A program made the translations under genes and the position numbers. A stretch of 64,000 bases of DNA from Plantactinospora sp. BC1 (lineage in GTDB: Bacteria > Actinomycetota > Actinomycetes > Mycobacteriales > Micromonosporaceae): contig NZ_CP028158.1 of assembly GCF_003030345.1 (NCBI RefSeq), forward strand, positions 3,224,001 to 3,288,000, given 5' to 3'. Positions 38,779-48,097 of this stretch are shown one piece after another; positions within the stretch are counted from its first letter, which is position 1, and every line of letters starts with the position of its first letter. The notes below the pieces were generated by a model. It ran no database searches. It saw only the letters and a program-made list of their open reading frames with translations, and was not told the origin of the DNA.

Positions 38779-41064
38779 TCACTCCCGCAGGGCCTCGGGC
38801 AGCGGCTTGCGGTGCAGCACCACCAGGCCGGCGACGGCCCGGGTCAGCACGACGTAGAGCCGGTTGAGACCGCGCGGTTCGGCGGCCACGATGTCGGCCG
38901 GCTCGACCACGACCACGTGGTCGTACTCCAGCCCCTTGCAGAGGCTCGCCGGCACGACGGCGACACCGGGGGCGTCGACGAGCCCGGCGAGTTCGTCGGC
39001 CGTCTCGTCGGCGGCGATGACCGCGACCGTCGTGTCGGGCGGGGCCTGCCCGGCCGCCGCCCGGACCGCCGCGTGGAGATCGTCGACCTGCCGCACCGAC
39101 AGCGTCCCGCCGGGCCGGTACGAACGGGTCGGCGCGATGCCGGGGGCGAGGACCCGGGCCGCGTACTCCGCGACGACCTGCGGTACCCGGTATCCGGTGT
39201 TCAGCTCCAGCGTCCGTACCTCGCGCTTGGCGAGCCGGGCGAGCAGTGCGGGCCAGGAGTCGACCGCCAGCGGGTGGGTCGCCTGCCCGAGATCGCCGAC
39301 GACCGTCATCGAGGCGTACTCGGCCCGGCGGGCGATCATCCGGCACTCCATCGGTGACAGGTCCTGCGCCTCGTCGAGGATCACGTGCAGGTAGGGGTCG
39401 CCGATCGACGACTCGTCCTCGGGCTCCGGCACCGGCAGCGGTTCGGCGAGCACCGGCACGTAGCCCTCCTCGCCGTGCGGGTCGTACCCGTCGGTCCAGC
39501 CGACCACCCGGTGCCCCTCCCGGAGGATGACGGCCTCGGCCCAGCGCTGGGCGGCGCCGACCGCGTCGTTGTCGATCCCCGGTCCGGCGAGGGCGATCGG
39601 GGTCGGGTGCCCCGGCGCGTACAGCTCCCAGCCGTCGCGCAGGCCGGTGCCGAGCACGAAGGTGTGCACGACCCGGGTACCGGTGCTCAGCTCGCGCAGC
39701 CGCCACTCCGGCTCCGGTGCCCTCGGCGCGGCGGGCGGCTCGCCGAGCAGTTGGGTCAGCTCGTCGAGGAGCGGCACGTCGTCCACGGACCAGTCGCCGG
39801 GCCGGCCCCGGTAGGAGTCGGCGAGCAGTTCAGCGGCCCGGTCGTCCAGGCCGACCACCCGGGCGGGGTCGGCGAGCCAGCCGAGTACGGCCGTCGGGGT
39901 CAGCACCGGCCACCAGGCCTGGAGGAACCGGCGGAACTCGCCCCGGTCGCCGACCTCCTCGGTGAAGAGTCGCCGGTCGAGGTGCTCGCCGTCGACCCTG
40001 CTCCAGAGGACATCCAGCAGAACCGCGGCGGCGGCCTGGCGGGCGGCGTTCGGCAACGTGCCGGTCGTCTCGCACCGCTCCCGTACCCGACGGCGGGCCG
40101 CCGGCAGGTCGTCGCCGTCCACCGTGAGCACCTGCCCGGCGTAGACGAGGCGCAGCCGGTCCGGCGCCGTCGGCGGCGTCTGCCAGATCAGCTCGGTGAG
40201 CACGTCCCGGATCCGCTCGCTGCCCTTGATCCGGGCGACCTCCGCCCGGTCCCGGCGGGTGGCGGCCACCCCGTCGACGAGTTCGCCGAGGGCACGCAGG
40301 TGCACGCTCTCCTCGCCGAGCGAGGGCAGCACCCGGCCGATGTAGTTGGTGAAGACCGTCGAGGGGCCGACCACCAGGATGCGACCGTCGGTGAACCGGC
40401 CCCGGTCGGTGTAGAGCAGGTACGCCGCCCGGTGCAGGGCCACCTGCGTCTTGCCGGTCCCCGGCCCGCCGGTGATCAGCGTGACGCCCCGGGCCGGCGC
40501 CCGGATGGCCTCGTCCTGTTCCCGCTGGATCGTGGTGACGATGTCGCGCATGTGCGGGCCACGGGAGCGGCGCAGCGCGGCCAGCAGCGCACCCTCGCCG
40601 AGTACCCGCAGGTTGCCGGCGTCGTCCGGGGACAGCACGTCGTCGTCGAGGTCGACGACCTGCGGACCCCGGCAGATGATCACCCGGCGGCGTACCACGC
40701 CGAGCGGCTCTCCCGGGGTGGCCCGGTAGAACGGCGCGGCGGCGGGTGCCCGCCAGTCGATCAGGAGCGGTTCGGTGCCCTCTCGTACGCCCAGCCGCCC
40801 GATCCGGTAGGTCTCGCCGTCGTCGAAGTCGAGCCGGCCGAAGACCAGGCCCTCCGCTTCGGCGTCGAGCGCCCGCAGCCGGGTGGCGGCCCGGTGCGCC
40901 ATGGCGTCGCGCTCCACCAACCCGGTGAGCGGGCCGGCGGCCGCCCGCTGCCTACCCTCGTCGGCGAGGGCGGTCGCCTGCTTCCGCAGCACGTCGAGCC
41001 GCGCGTAGACCCGGTCGACGACCTGTTGTTCGGCGGCGATCTCCTGAGTTCGGGCGTCGGACAC
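38779..41064 (-). CDS. HelD-like superfamily 1 helicase/RNA polymerase recycling factor
   Basis: A 761-residue UvrD/Rep-type ATPase of the HelD class. An N-terminal coiled coil (QEIAAEQQVVDRVYARLDVL) precedes the split helicase domains. Walker A is LITGGPGTGKT near residue 195, Walker B region is HVILDEAQDLSPMECRMI, further SF1 motifs are VVGDLGQATHP, LNTGYR and, near the end, LYVVLTRAV. Actinobacterial HelD binds RNA polymerase, clears stalled complexes and in some species lowers sensitivity to rifamycins. Here that is a family inference. GTG 41064 has GGGGGAG at good distance; upstream codons in frame have no support. Confidence 0.9.
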   Translation of the reverse strand: MSDARTQEIAAEQQVVDRVYARLDVLRKQATALADEGRQRAAAGPLTGLVERDAMAHRAATRLRALDAEAEGLVFGRLDFDDGETYRIGRLGVREGTEPLLIDWRAPAAAPFYRATPGEPLGVVRRRVIICRGPQVVDLDDDVLSPDDAGNLRVLGEGALLAALRRSRGPHMRDIVTTIQREQDEAIRAPARGVTLITGGPGTGKTQVALHRAAYLLYTDRGRFTDGRILVVGPSTVFTNYIGRVLPSLGEESVHLRALGELVDGVAATRRDRAEVARIKGSERIRDVLTELIWQTPPTAPDRLRLVYAGQVLTVDGDDLPAARRRVRERCETTGTLPNAARQAAAAVLLDVLWSRVDGEHLDRRLFTEEVGDRGEFRRFLQAWWPVLTPTAVLGWLADPARVVGLDDRAAELLADSYRGRPGDWSVDDVPLLDELTQLLGEPPAAPRAPEPEWRLRELSTGTRVVHTFVLGTGLRDGWELYAPGHPTPIALAGPGIDNDAVGAAQRWAEAVILREGHRVVGWTDGYDPHGEEGYVPVLAEPLPVPEPEDESSIGDPYLHVILDEAQDLSPMECRMIARRAEYASMTVVGDLGQATHPLAVDSWPALLARLAKREVRTLELNTGYRVPQVVAEYAARVLAPGIAPTRSYRPGGTLSVRQVDDLHAAVRAAAGQAPPDTTVAVIAADETADELAGLVDAPGVAVVPASLCKGLEYDHVVVVEPADIVAAEPRGLNRLYVVLTRAVAGLVVLHRKPLPEALRE

Positions 41065-41263
41065 AGTGCTCCCCCGGTGAGTCCAAGCGTGGCTTCCGGC
41101 GAGCATATGTACGGTTCAGGGCTGAGAAATCATCATTCGCGCCGACGCGAACCAGCTTGCCAGGCCGATATCATGAGAGTGGCCCGAGGAGATCGGATAG
41201 GCGGTCGACCTGTGCCTCCGCCCCGGTCACCGGCGCTACTACGCCGGTTAGTAGACTGCGGCG

Positions 41264-41335
41264 GTGAGCCGAGACCGGTCCCGCGCCGCCGCGCCGCCCT
41301 CGCGCACCGGCGTACACCCCGGGGCCGGCCGATGA
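41264..41335 (+). CDS. 23-residue leader ORF, possibly leaderless
   Basis: GTG 41264 opens 23 codons (MSRDRSRAAAPPS...) to TGA 41333-41335, overlapping ATG 41332 of the membrane-protein gene (ATGA). TAGACT at 41252-41257 ends 6 nt ahead, the distance expected of a -10 element for a leaderless message. The membrane-protein gene lacks its own ribosome site, so this leader may carry translation into it. Confidence 0.4.
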   Translation: MSRDRSRAAAPPSRTGVHPGAGR

Positions 41336-41697
41336 ACGACTTCCTGGTCGCGTCCTCGATCGTGCTCTCGCTCGTACTCGCCGGCTGGAGCCTGGTCACG
41401 ACCATGCGCAACCGGCCGCCGGACGTCTCCCACCTCGCCGGCCTGGCCGTGCTGGAGCTGGTGCTGCTGGCGCTCGCCGCCGCGGCGGTGGTCGCCTGGA
41501 TCGGCGGCGAGCAGCCCGCCGAGGCCGGCACCTTCGCCGGCTACCTGGTCACCCTGGTCTGCCTGCCGCCGCTGGCCGGCGTGCTGGCTCGGATGGAACC
41601 GACCCGTTGGGGCTCGGTGATCGTCACCGTCGTCTGCCTGGTGATCCCGGTGGTCGTGGTACGCCTGCAACAGACCTGGCAGCTCCCCGGTGGCTGA
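41332..41697 (+). CDS. Small four-helix membrane protein, unknown
   Basis: A 121-residue membrane protein with about four hydrophobic segments (around residues 5-22, 40-62, 70-88, 95-112). ATG 41332 overlaps the stop of a short leader ORF. I recognise this as a conserved actinobacterial membrane protein without assigned function. No charged or catalytic motif stands out; short loops contain RNRPPDVSHL and ARMEPTRWG. It overlaps the next membrane-protein gene by 8 bp, so the two are made together and may form a complex. Confidence 0.8.
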   Translation: MNDFLVASSIVLSLVLAGWSLVTTMRNRPPDVSHLAGLAVLELVLLALAAAAVVAWIGGEQPAEAGTFAGYLVTLVCLPPLAGVLARMEPTRWGSVIVTVVCLVIPVVVVRLQQTWQLPGG

Positions 41698-42133
41698 GCC
41701 GGTGACCACCGAGCCGGCGACCTCCGGCACACCGCCCAGACGGGTCAACAGCGGTCCGGGGCGGGCGCTGGTCGCCGTCTACATCCTCTTCGCCATCGCC
41801 GCGAGCTGCCGGGCCGGGGTGCAGATCATCACCAAGTTCGACGAGGCGCCGGTCGCGTACCTGCTCTCCGCGCTCGCCGCGGCGATCTACATCGTCGCGA
41901 CCGTCGGGCTGGCCCGGGGCGACCGGGTCGGGCGCCGCACCGCGCTGGTCTGCTGCACCGTGGAACTCGCCGGGGTGCTCAGCGTCGGGGCGTTGAGCCT
42001 GCTCGACCCGGCGCTCTTCCCGGACGACACCGTCTGGTCGGACTTCGGCGGCGGCTACGGCTACATCCCGCTGGTGCTCCCGGTGCTCGGCCTGCTCTGG
42101 CTGCGCCGCAGCCGGCCCGCCCGACCCGCCTGA
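41690..42133 (+). CDS. Small membrane protein, partner of the preceding gene
   Basis: A 147-residue membrane protein with four hydrophobic segments after a polar, Pro/Thr-rich N-terminal tail. Recognisable loops are AGVQIITKFDEAPVAYLLSA and PALFPDDTVWSDFGGGYGY. GTG 41690 lies inside the previous gene (8-bp overlap). In actinobacteria a similar pair of small membrane proteins is found together, and function is unknown. It converges with the GH13 gene with only 22 bp between stops, with no strong hairpin. Confidence 0.8.
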   Translation: MAEPVTTEPATSGTPPRRVNSGPGRALVAVYILFAIAASCRAGVQIITKFDEAPVAYLLSALAAAIYIVATVGLARGDRVGRRTALVCCTVELAGVLSVGALSLLDPALFPDDTVWSDFGGGYGYIPLVLPVLGLLWLRRSRPARPA

Positions 42134-42155
42134 GCCGCCGCCCGCCGGGACCGGG

Positions 42156-43811
42156 TCACTCGACCAGGTCGGAGCGGTACAGCCGGATCCAGCGGTAGCC
42201 GTACCCGGCCAGTTCCAGCGCGTCGAGCTTGCCCACCGGCGGGTACTCCCGGTCGGCGAGTACGTCGATCGGCATGTCCGCCTCCGGCAGCAGCGCGCCC
42301 AGGTTGACCACGGCCGGCCGGGTACCGAGGTTGTGCAGGAAGAGCATGCAGCCGGTCGGGCCGTCGGCGCGGTGCGCGAGCACCCCGTGCGGCATCTCCT
42401 GGTCGACGTGCGTGCACGAGCCGGAGCCGACCTCGGGCGCCTCCCGCAGGGTACGGATCATCCGCTCGAACCAGGCCAGCAGGGACTTCGGGTCGTGCCG
42501 CTGCGCGGTGACGTTGACCCGCTCGTAGCCGAACTCGCCGCTGTCGATCACCGGCCGGACCAGCTTGTCGGCCGGGGCGCTGGAGAAGCCGGCGTTGGGC
42601 TTCCCGGACCACTGCATCGGGGTACGGATCGACTCCCGACCCGGCAGCGACAGGTCCTCCCCCATCCCGATCTCCTCGCCGTAGCGGAGCACCGGCGTGC
42701 CGCGCAGCGAGAACTGGAGGGCGTACGCCATCTCGATCCGACGCCGGTCGTTGCCGAGCATCGACGCGAGCCGGCGCCGGATGCCCCGGTCGTAGATCCG
42801 CATGTTCTCGTCCGGGCCGAACTCCGCGTAGACCTGGGCCCGCTGCTCGGCGGTGAGCCGGGAGAGGTCGATCTCGTCGTGGTTGCGCAGGAAGGTGGCC
42901 CACTGGGCACCGGGCGGCAGCGCCGGGGTGTCCCGCAGCGCGTCGACGATCGGCTCCGGGTCCTGCCGGGCCAGCGCGAGCATCAGCCGGCCGTTCAGCA
43001 TGAAGTCGAAGAGCATGTGCAGCCGGTTCGCGGAGCCGCCGCTGTCGCCGAAGTAGTCGACGAGCTGCGCCGGCTGCACGTTCGCCTCGGCCAGCAGCAG
43101 CGCGTCGGCCCGCCGCCACTGGACGTGCTGGCGCAGCTCGGTCAGGAACTCGAAATCCTTCGGCGAGTCCGGGTTGCCGGGCTCGGTCAGCTCGATGATG
43201 AACGGCGCCGCGTCGATCCGGAATCCGGCCACCCCGAGCTGGAGCCAGAACGACATGATCTTCTTGACCTCGGCCCGTACCGCCGGGTTGCCGAAGTTGA
43301 GGTCCGGCTGGAAGCGGTAGAAGCGGTGGTAGAACCACGCCTTCGCGGTCCGGTCGTAGCTCCAGGTCTCGTCCTGCTCGCCGGGGAAGACCATGCCCTG
43401 ACGCCGGTCCGGTGGCGCCTCGTCGGACCAGACGTACCAGTCCCGGTACGGCGAGTCGGGCGAGGAGCGGGCGGAGACGAACCACGGGTGCTGGTCCGAG
43501 GTGTGGTTGACGACGAGGTCGATGATGACCTTGATGCCCCGGTTGGCGGCCTGGTGCAGCAGCTCCGCGAAGTCGCCCAGGGTGCCGAGCCGGGGGTCGA
43601 CGCCGTAGAAGTCGGTGGCGTCGTAGCCGTCGTCGCGCTGGGTCGAGGGATGGATCGGGTGCAACCAGAGACAGGTCACCCCGAGCCGGGCCAGGTAGTC
43701 GAGGCGGCCGATCAGGCCCCTGATGTCGCCGATCCCGTCGCCGTCCGAGTCGGCGTACGTGTCGATGTCGAGGCAGTAGACGACCGCCTCCGCGTACCAC
43801 CGGTCCGTCAT
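42156..43811 (-). CDS. GH13 alpha-glucan-active enzyme, trehalose-synthase-like
   Basis: A 551-residue glycoside hydrolase family 13 protein. The four conserved regions are clear: DLVVNHTSD (98-106), GFRIDAAPF with nucleophile Asp200, LLLAEANV with acid/base Glu242, and RNHDEID with Asp312. Overall layout (YAEAVVYCLDIDTYADSDGDG, then DLSLPGRESIRTPMQW) resembles trehalose synthase (maltose to trehalose) and the related subfamily 16 alpha-amylase proteins. It lacks the C-terminal maltokinase fusion seen in some. There is no signal peptide, so it acts inside the cell. The exact reaction (isomerase or glucosidase) is not settled by motifs. Confidence 0.87.
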   Translation of the reverse strand: MTDRWYAEAVVYCLDIDTYADSDGDGIGDIRGLIGRLDYLARLGVTCLWLHPIHPSTQRDDGYDATDFYGVDPRLGTLGDFAELLHQAANRGIKVIIDLVVNHTSDQHPWFVSARSSPDSPYRDWYVWSDEAPPDRRQGMVFPGEQDETWSYDRTAKAWFYHRFYRFQPDLNFGNPAVRAEVKKIMSFWLQLGVAGFRIDAAPFIIELTEPGNPDSPKDFEFLTELRQHVQWRRADALLLAEANVQPAQLVDYFGDSGGSANRLHMLFDFMLNGRLMLALARQDPEPIVDALRDTPALPPGAQWATFLRNHDEIDLSRLTAEQRAQVYAEFGPDENMRIYDRGIRRRLASMLGNDRRRIEMAYALQFSLRGTPVLRYGEEIGMGEDLSLPGRESIRTPMQWSGKPNAGFSSAPADKLVRPVIDSGEFGYERVNVTAQRHDPKSLLAWFERMIRTLREAPEVGSGSCTHVDQEMPHGVLAHRADGPTGCMLFLHNLGTRPAVVNLGALLPEADMPIDVLADREYPPVGKLDALELAGYGYRWIRLYRSDLVE

Positions 43812-43970
43812 GACGGAAGCTCATTTCCGATCGGCCGGCTCGGCAAACCGGATCGGTGTGCCGGACCGTCGCGGCGGCGGGTGTAACCGGGGCGATCTCG
43901 GGGTACGCAGACCTCTTCTCCCGGGCTTTCCCTGAGCCGACCTACGAGCCTACGAAGGAGTGGGTGCGCC

Positions 43971-44633
43971 GTGGCCCTCGCCCAGGACGTGGACCCGACG
44001 CAACTCGGCGGACTGACCGGCTGGATAGCCGGGGTGATCGACGCGATGGGCGTACCCGGAGTGGGTCTGCTGGTCGCGCTGGAGAACATCATCCCGCCGG
44101 TGCCGAGCGAACTGGTGCTGGCGATGGCCGGCTACCTGGCCGGCGAGGGCCGGATGAACGTGGTCCTGGTGGCGCTCTCCGCCACCGCCGGATCGGTGCT
44201 CGGTGCGCTGCTGCTCTACTGGCTCGGCGCGGCGCTCGGCGAGGACCGGCTCAAGCGCTGGCTGGACCGGATTCCGCTGGTCGACACCGACGACCTGGAC
44301 CGGGCCGACCGCTGGTTCGAGCGGTACGGCTCGTGGGCGGTCTTCTTCGGCCGGATGATCCCGGTGTTCCGCAGCCTGGTCTCGATCCCGGCCGGCGCCG
44401 ACCGGATGCCGCTGGGCCGGTTCCTGGTGCTGACCACGCTGGGCAGCGGTCTCTGGAACGCGATCTTCGTCGGCCTCGGCTACGGCCTCGGGTCCCGATG
44501 GCAGCAGATCGACAAGTACGCCAGCTACTTCGACTACGGGCTGCTGGCCATCTTCGCGGTCATGATCGGGCTGTGGGTGGTGAAGAAGCTGCGCCGGCGC
44601 TCGCACCGACGCCAGGCCGCCAGCACCCGCTGA
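43971..44633 (+). CDS. DedA-family membrane protein
   Basis: A 220-residue DedA/VTT-domain protein. Conserved parts are ENIIPPVPSELVLAMAGYLA, GSVLGALLLYWLGAALGEDR, and the motif FFGRMIPVFRSLVSIPAGADRM, here in part, with the essential Arg and Pro residues. DedA proteins move phospholipids such as undecaprenyl phosphate or phosphatidylethanolamine across the membrane, and support envelope integrity. About five membrane segments; a basic C-terminal tail. GTG 43971 follows AAGGAG. A strong hairpin separates it from the converging chitinase gene. Confidence 0.92.
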   Translation: MALAQDVDPTQLGGLTGWIAGVIDAMGVPGVGLLVALENIIPPVPSELVLAMAGYLAGEGRMNVVLVALSATAGSVLGALLLYWLGAALGEDRLKRWLDRIPLVDTDDLDRADRWFERYGSWAVFFGRMIPVFRSLVSIPAGADRMPLGRFLVLTTLGSGLWNAIFVGLGYGLGSRWQQIDKYASYFDYGLLAIFAVMIGLWVVKKLRRRSHRRQAASTR

Positions 44634-44644
44634 CGACCCGGCAC

Positions 44645-44676
44645 CGGTGCACCGCCGGTGCATCGGCGGTGCACCG
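44645..44676. terminator. 13-bp perfect hairpin between convergent genes
   Basis: Arms 44645-44657 and 44664-44676 are perfectly complementary around a 6-nt GTGCAT loop. It lies between the DedA stop and the chitinase stop and can terminate both strands. The flanks repeat CACCGGTG/GCCGGTGC, giving further alternative pairings. Confidence 0.8.
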
Positions 44677-44691
44677 CCGGTGCGTCACCGG

Positions 44692-46083
44692 TCAGGGCAG
44701 CGTGTTCAGGTGCGGCCGGACGGTCCGGGCGAAGCTGTTGCCGTTGGCGACGTCCCAGTTGATCGACCAGGTCATCGCGCCCCGGATCCCGGGATAGGTG
44801 CGCGGCGGGCGGAAGCTGCCGCAGCTCGTCCCCCTGGCCAGGCAGTCCAGCGCCTGGTTGACCAGGCTCGGTGCGACGATGCCGCCGCCGGCCGCCCCGG
44901 GACCGGCGGGCAGCCCGAGCGCCACCTGGTCGGGGCGGAGTCCGGCTTCGAGTTGCAGGCAGGCCAGCGCCGTCATGAAGTTCACCGTGCCCTGGGAGTA
45001 CGCGAACGACTGGTCGCAGCCGAGCATCGAGCCGGAGTTGTAGAACTGGGTGTGCACGACGGTGAGGATGTCGCGGATGTCCAGGGCCAGCTTGAAGTAC
45101 GACACCGACGGCGACTGCATGTCGATGGTCTGCGGTGCCATGGTGATGATCAGGCCGGACCCGACCCGGCTGCGCAGTGACCGCAGCGCCTGCGCCATGT
45201 ACGTCGGGTTGAGCCCGTTCTCCAGGTCGATGTCGACGCCGTCGAAGCCGTACTGCTGGATCAGGCTGTAGACGCTGTTGCTGAAGTTGGTCGCCGAGGC
45301 CGCGTCGTTGACGGCGACCCGGCCGGTCTCGCCGCCGACCGAGAGGATCACCTTCTTGCCCCGCGCCTTGACGGTCCGGACGTCGGCGGTGAAGTCGGCG
45401 TTGGTGTAGCCGCCGACCGAGGCCGACAGCCCCGGGTCGATGCCGAAGGTGACCGCGCCGGGCGTGCTGGTGGCCTCGGCGAAGGCGACGGCGATCAGGT
45501 CGTACTCGGCGGGCACGTCCCGCAGTCGCAGCTCGACCGCCGGGTTGTCGAAGTTGTGCCAGTAGCCGGTCAGGAAGTGCTTGGGCAGCCCGGTCGCGGG
45601 CGGGTTGGTCGGCGGGGTGGTCGGTGTCCCGGTGCTGGGTGGCGTCGTCGGCGGGCGGGTGGTCGGCGGGGTGGTCGGCGTGCTGCCGCCGCCGCAGGCC
45701 GCGCCGTTGAGGGTGCAGTTGGCCGGGCTGCCGGAGCCGGTGGCGAGGAAGCCGAACGACACCGAGGCGCCGGGCGCGATGCTGCCGTTCCAGGACCGGT
45801 TGGTGAAGGTGTGCCGCTGGCCCGAGGAGGTCAGCAGCGCGTCCCAGTAGCTGCCCATCGTGGTGCCGGCGGGCAGGTCGAAGGCGACCGACCAGCCGTT
45901 GATGGCGCTGGTGCCGCCGTTGGTGATGGTGTACTTCCCCTCCCAGCCGGAGCCCCAGTCGGAGGTCTTGACGAAGGTCGCGGTCGGCCCGGCGGCGTAC
46001 GCGGGCAGCGCTCCCCAGGCGACGCCGACCGCCGCCACGAGGCCGGCGACTACGGACAGGACAAGGCTTCTGCGGCGTCTCAT
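44692..46083 (-). CDS. Secreted GH18 chitinase with CBM2 domain
   Basis: A 463-residue exported chitinase. A signal peptide (residues 1-31, ending AYA) follows a MRRRR start. Residues 32-130 are a CBM2 domain for crystalline chitin or cellulose, with conserved W residues (WGSGWEGKYTI, NGWSVAFDL, FTNRSWNGSI) and the Cys pair. A Thr/Pro linker of about 35 residues follows. The GH18 barrel has SVGGETG and the catalytic DGVDIDLE with Glu288, plus MAPQTID and the closing WSINWD. It hydrolyses beta-1,4 GlcNAc linkages. ATG 46083 has GGAGG ahead. An AT-rich block at about 46130-46160 upstream is the likely promoter; no clear DasR site was found. Confidence 0.95.
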   Translation of the reverse strand: MRRRRSLVLSVVAGLVAAVGVAWGALPAYAAGPTATFVKTSDWGSGWEGKYTITNGGTSAINGWSVAFDLPAGTTMGSYWDALLTSSGQRHTFTNRSWNGSIAPGASVSFGFLATGSGSPANCTLNGAACGGGSTPTTPPTTRPPTTPPSTGTPTTPPTNPPATGLPKHFLTGYWHNFDNPAVELRLRDVPAEYDLIAVAFAEATSTPGAVTFGIDPGLSASVGGYTNADFTADVRTVKARGKKVILSVGGETGRVAVNDAASATNFSNSVYSLIQQYGFDGVDIDLENGLNPTYMAQALRSLRSRVGSGLIITMAPQTIDMQSPSVSYFKLALDIRDILTVVHTQFYNSGSMLGCDQSFAYSQGTVNFMTALACLQLEAGLRPDQVALGLPAGPGAAGGGIVAPSLVNQALDCLARGTSCGSFRPPRTYPGIRGAMTWSINWDVANGNSFARTVRPHLNTLP

Positions 46084-46350
46084 GTGGTCCTCCACCGAGC
46101 GGTCGGGCATCCACAGCCATCGACTGTCCGCCAATTATTAGGAAGGTTAACTGTTTTTCGCAAGAGGGTGGGCTGCGGCCTCCGCACGGGCCGGAAGACG
46201 GTTGCGCACGGAATGGGGACGATGGCGCACGGGTTGGCAGACGGTCGCGCACGCCCGAGGCCGGCGTCTCCGGTGGGCCGAGAAGCCGGAGACGCCGGCC
46301 GGACCCGGTCCTGACCGCTCGCGCGGGTCAGCGACGGGACCCTCCCTGGC

Positions 46351-47781
46351 TCAGCGCCGGAAGGTGAACCAGTTGAGGTTGACGAAGTCCGCCGACTGGC
46401 CGCTGCTGAAGGTCAGGTAGACCGTGCGTACCCCGGTCACCGCCGAGACGTTGCCGGGAATCGACTGCCAGCTCTGCCAGCCGCCGGTGTTGCCGACGGC
46501 GAAGCTGCCCAGCACCGGACCGGTCGGGCTGTCCACCCGGACCTGCACCAGGCCGCTCACCCCGCCACCGGCACCCGAGGCGACCCGGGCCACGAAGTCC
46601 CGGGGCGGCGTCGAACCGAAGTCCACCCGGTCGTAGCGGGCCCAGTCGCCGTTGGCCAGCCAGGCGATGTTCTGGCCGCCCTCGCTGCACGCCTCGACGC
46701 CGACACCCTGCTGCCCGTTGTGCGCCTCGGCCTGGATCGTCGAGTACGCGCTCACCGTGCCGCCGGGCGGCGGCGTGGTCGGCGGCGGCGTCGTCGGCGG
46801 GTTGGTCGGGTTGGTGCCACCGCCCCGGCTGTACACCGCGACGTAGTCGACCAGCATCGGCCGGCCGGAGACGGTCGCGGAGGTCGGGGTGGTGCCGCCG
46901 GCCACGCCGTTCGGGAACGAGCCGCCCATCGCGACGTTGAGCAGCAGGAAGTAGCCGGCGTGGTCGGTCATCTGCGACCAGTACGAGCCGACCTGGGACT
47001 GGGTGACGGTGTGGTAGTGCTGGCCGTCGACGTACCAGCGCAGTTGCTGGGGGCTGACCGAGGCGTCCCACTCGAACCGGTAGGTGTGGAACGCCGCCTG
47101 GCAGGTCGAGCCGGGGCAGGCCCGCTGGGCGCCGATGCCGTTGAACTCGTTGCACGGCCCGCCGGGCGCGACGCCGCAGTGCAGTACGCCCCAGACCGAG
47201 TTGATCCCGTTGACGTTCTCCATCACGTCGAACTCGCCGATCCCCGGCCAGTTCTGGTAGTTCCCCCGGTACGGCGCGCCGAGCGCCCAGAACGCCGGCC
47301 AGTAGCCGGCCGCCGCCGCGCCGGTCACGTTCGGCATCTGGATCCGGCCCTCGATCGCCAGCACCCCGCCGGACGGCGGCTTGAAGTTGCTGCGGACCGT
47401 CTCGATCCGGGACGAGGTCCACTGGCCGGAGGCGCTGCGGATGGGGGTGATCCGCAGGTTGCCGCTGCCGTCGTGGCTGACGTTGGCGGTGCTGTTGGTG
47501 TAGGTCTGGATCTCGCCGGTGCCCCAGTTCGGCGGGCCGCCGGGATAGCTGGTGCCGGTGTCGATGATCCAGTTCGCCGACGAGGGCAGGGTGTTGGCGG
47601 CGCCGGTGAAGTCGTCGCCCCAGACCAGGCTCCAGCCGGAGGCCGGGGGCGGGATGGCGGCCCGGGCGGTCACGGTCACGGTGGCGAAGACCGTGGCGAA
47701 GAGGGTGGTCACGGCCACCAGCAGCGCGAGGCGCCTTCTGGTGCTCCGGCCGGCGGGTTGGGCGATCCGGGTGGTGGACAT
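46351..47781 (-). CDS. Secreted GH16 beta-glucanase with CBM6 domain
   Basis: A 476-residue exported enzyme. A twin-Arg-like basic start (RSTRRRLALLVAVTTLF) and signal peptide of about 41 residues are followed by a GH16 jelly-roll catalytic domain. The active-site motif GEFDVMEN puts the nucleophile at Glu183 and acid/base at Glu188. This motif form (E-x-D-x-x-E with beta-bulge) is that of laminarinases (endo-1,3-beta-glucanases). A Thr/Pro linker leads to a C-terminal CBM6-type domain (YSTIQAEAHNGQQGVGVEAC, ANGDWARYDRVDFG). ATG 47781 has GAGAGG upstream. A LacI-type palindrome 70 bp upstream probably controls it by sugar. Confidence 0.93.
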   Translation of the reverse strand: MSTTRIAQPAGRSTRRRLALLVAVTTLFATVFATVTVTARAAIPPPASGWSLVWGDDFTGAANTLPSSANWIIDTGTSYPGGPPNWGTGEIQTYTNSTANVSHDGSGNLRITPIRSASGQWTSSRIETVRSNFKPPSGGVLAIEGRIQMPNVTGAAAAGYWPAFWALGAPYRGNYQNWPGIGEFDVMENVNGINSVWGVLHCGVAPGGPCNEFNGIGAQRACPGSTCQAAFHTYRFEWDASVSPQQLRWYVDGQHYHTVTQSQVGSYWSQMTDHAGYFLLLNVAMGGSFPNGVAGGTTPTSATVSGRPMLVDYVAVYSRGGGTNPTNPPTTPPPTTPPPGGTVSAYSTIQAEAHNGQQGVGVEACSEGGQNIAWLANGDWARYDRVDFGSTPPRDFVARVASGAGGGVSGLVQVRVDSPTGPVLGSFAVGNTGGWQSWQSIPGNVSAVTGVRTVYLTFSSGQSADFVNLNWFTFRR

Positions 47782-48097
47782 GTGCGGGGCCTCTCTACAG
47801 GGGACGGGGAGCCCCACGCCGGGACGGGGAGCCCGGCGTGGAGACGGAGCCGAGAGAGCGCTCTCTCAGGAGTTGTACGTCCCCCGTCCCCACCTGTCAA
47901 CACCCGTCGATGCCTCGCCCCCGGTACGTCCACCGCGACCGTCCCGGCCGCCGGCCCACCGGACAGAAGCACGGGAACAGAAGCACGGGAACAGCCGGAT
48001 GCCGCGATTGGTCTCCCGGGGAGTTTCCCGGCATCGACACTGAGGGTAATGAACAACCGGTCGCGCCAGCGACGCTGTTCGGATCGAACGACGGGCG
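47782..48097. promoter_or_regulatory. Divergent region between GH16 and YbdK-type genes
   Basis: This 316-bp stretch contains a 10-bp hairpin (47814-47823 with 47832-47841) in the GH16 leader, the palindromic operator at 47852-47867, and a 14-bp tandem repeat (ACAGAAGCACGGGA twice, 47963-47990). No ORF of coding character is seen. Confidence 0.6.
47852..47867. promoter_or_regulatory. LacI-family operator-like palindrome
   Basis: GAGAGAGCGCTCTCTC is a perfect 16-bp palindrome with the central GCGC-type core AGCGCT common to actinobacterial LacI-family operators such as that of CebR. It lies 71 bp upstream of the GH16 start. No LacI gene is in the window. Confidence 0.72.
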
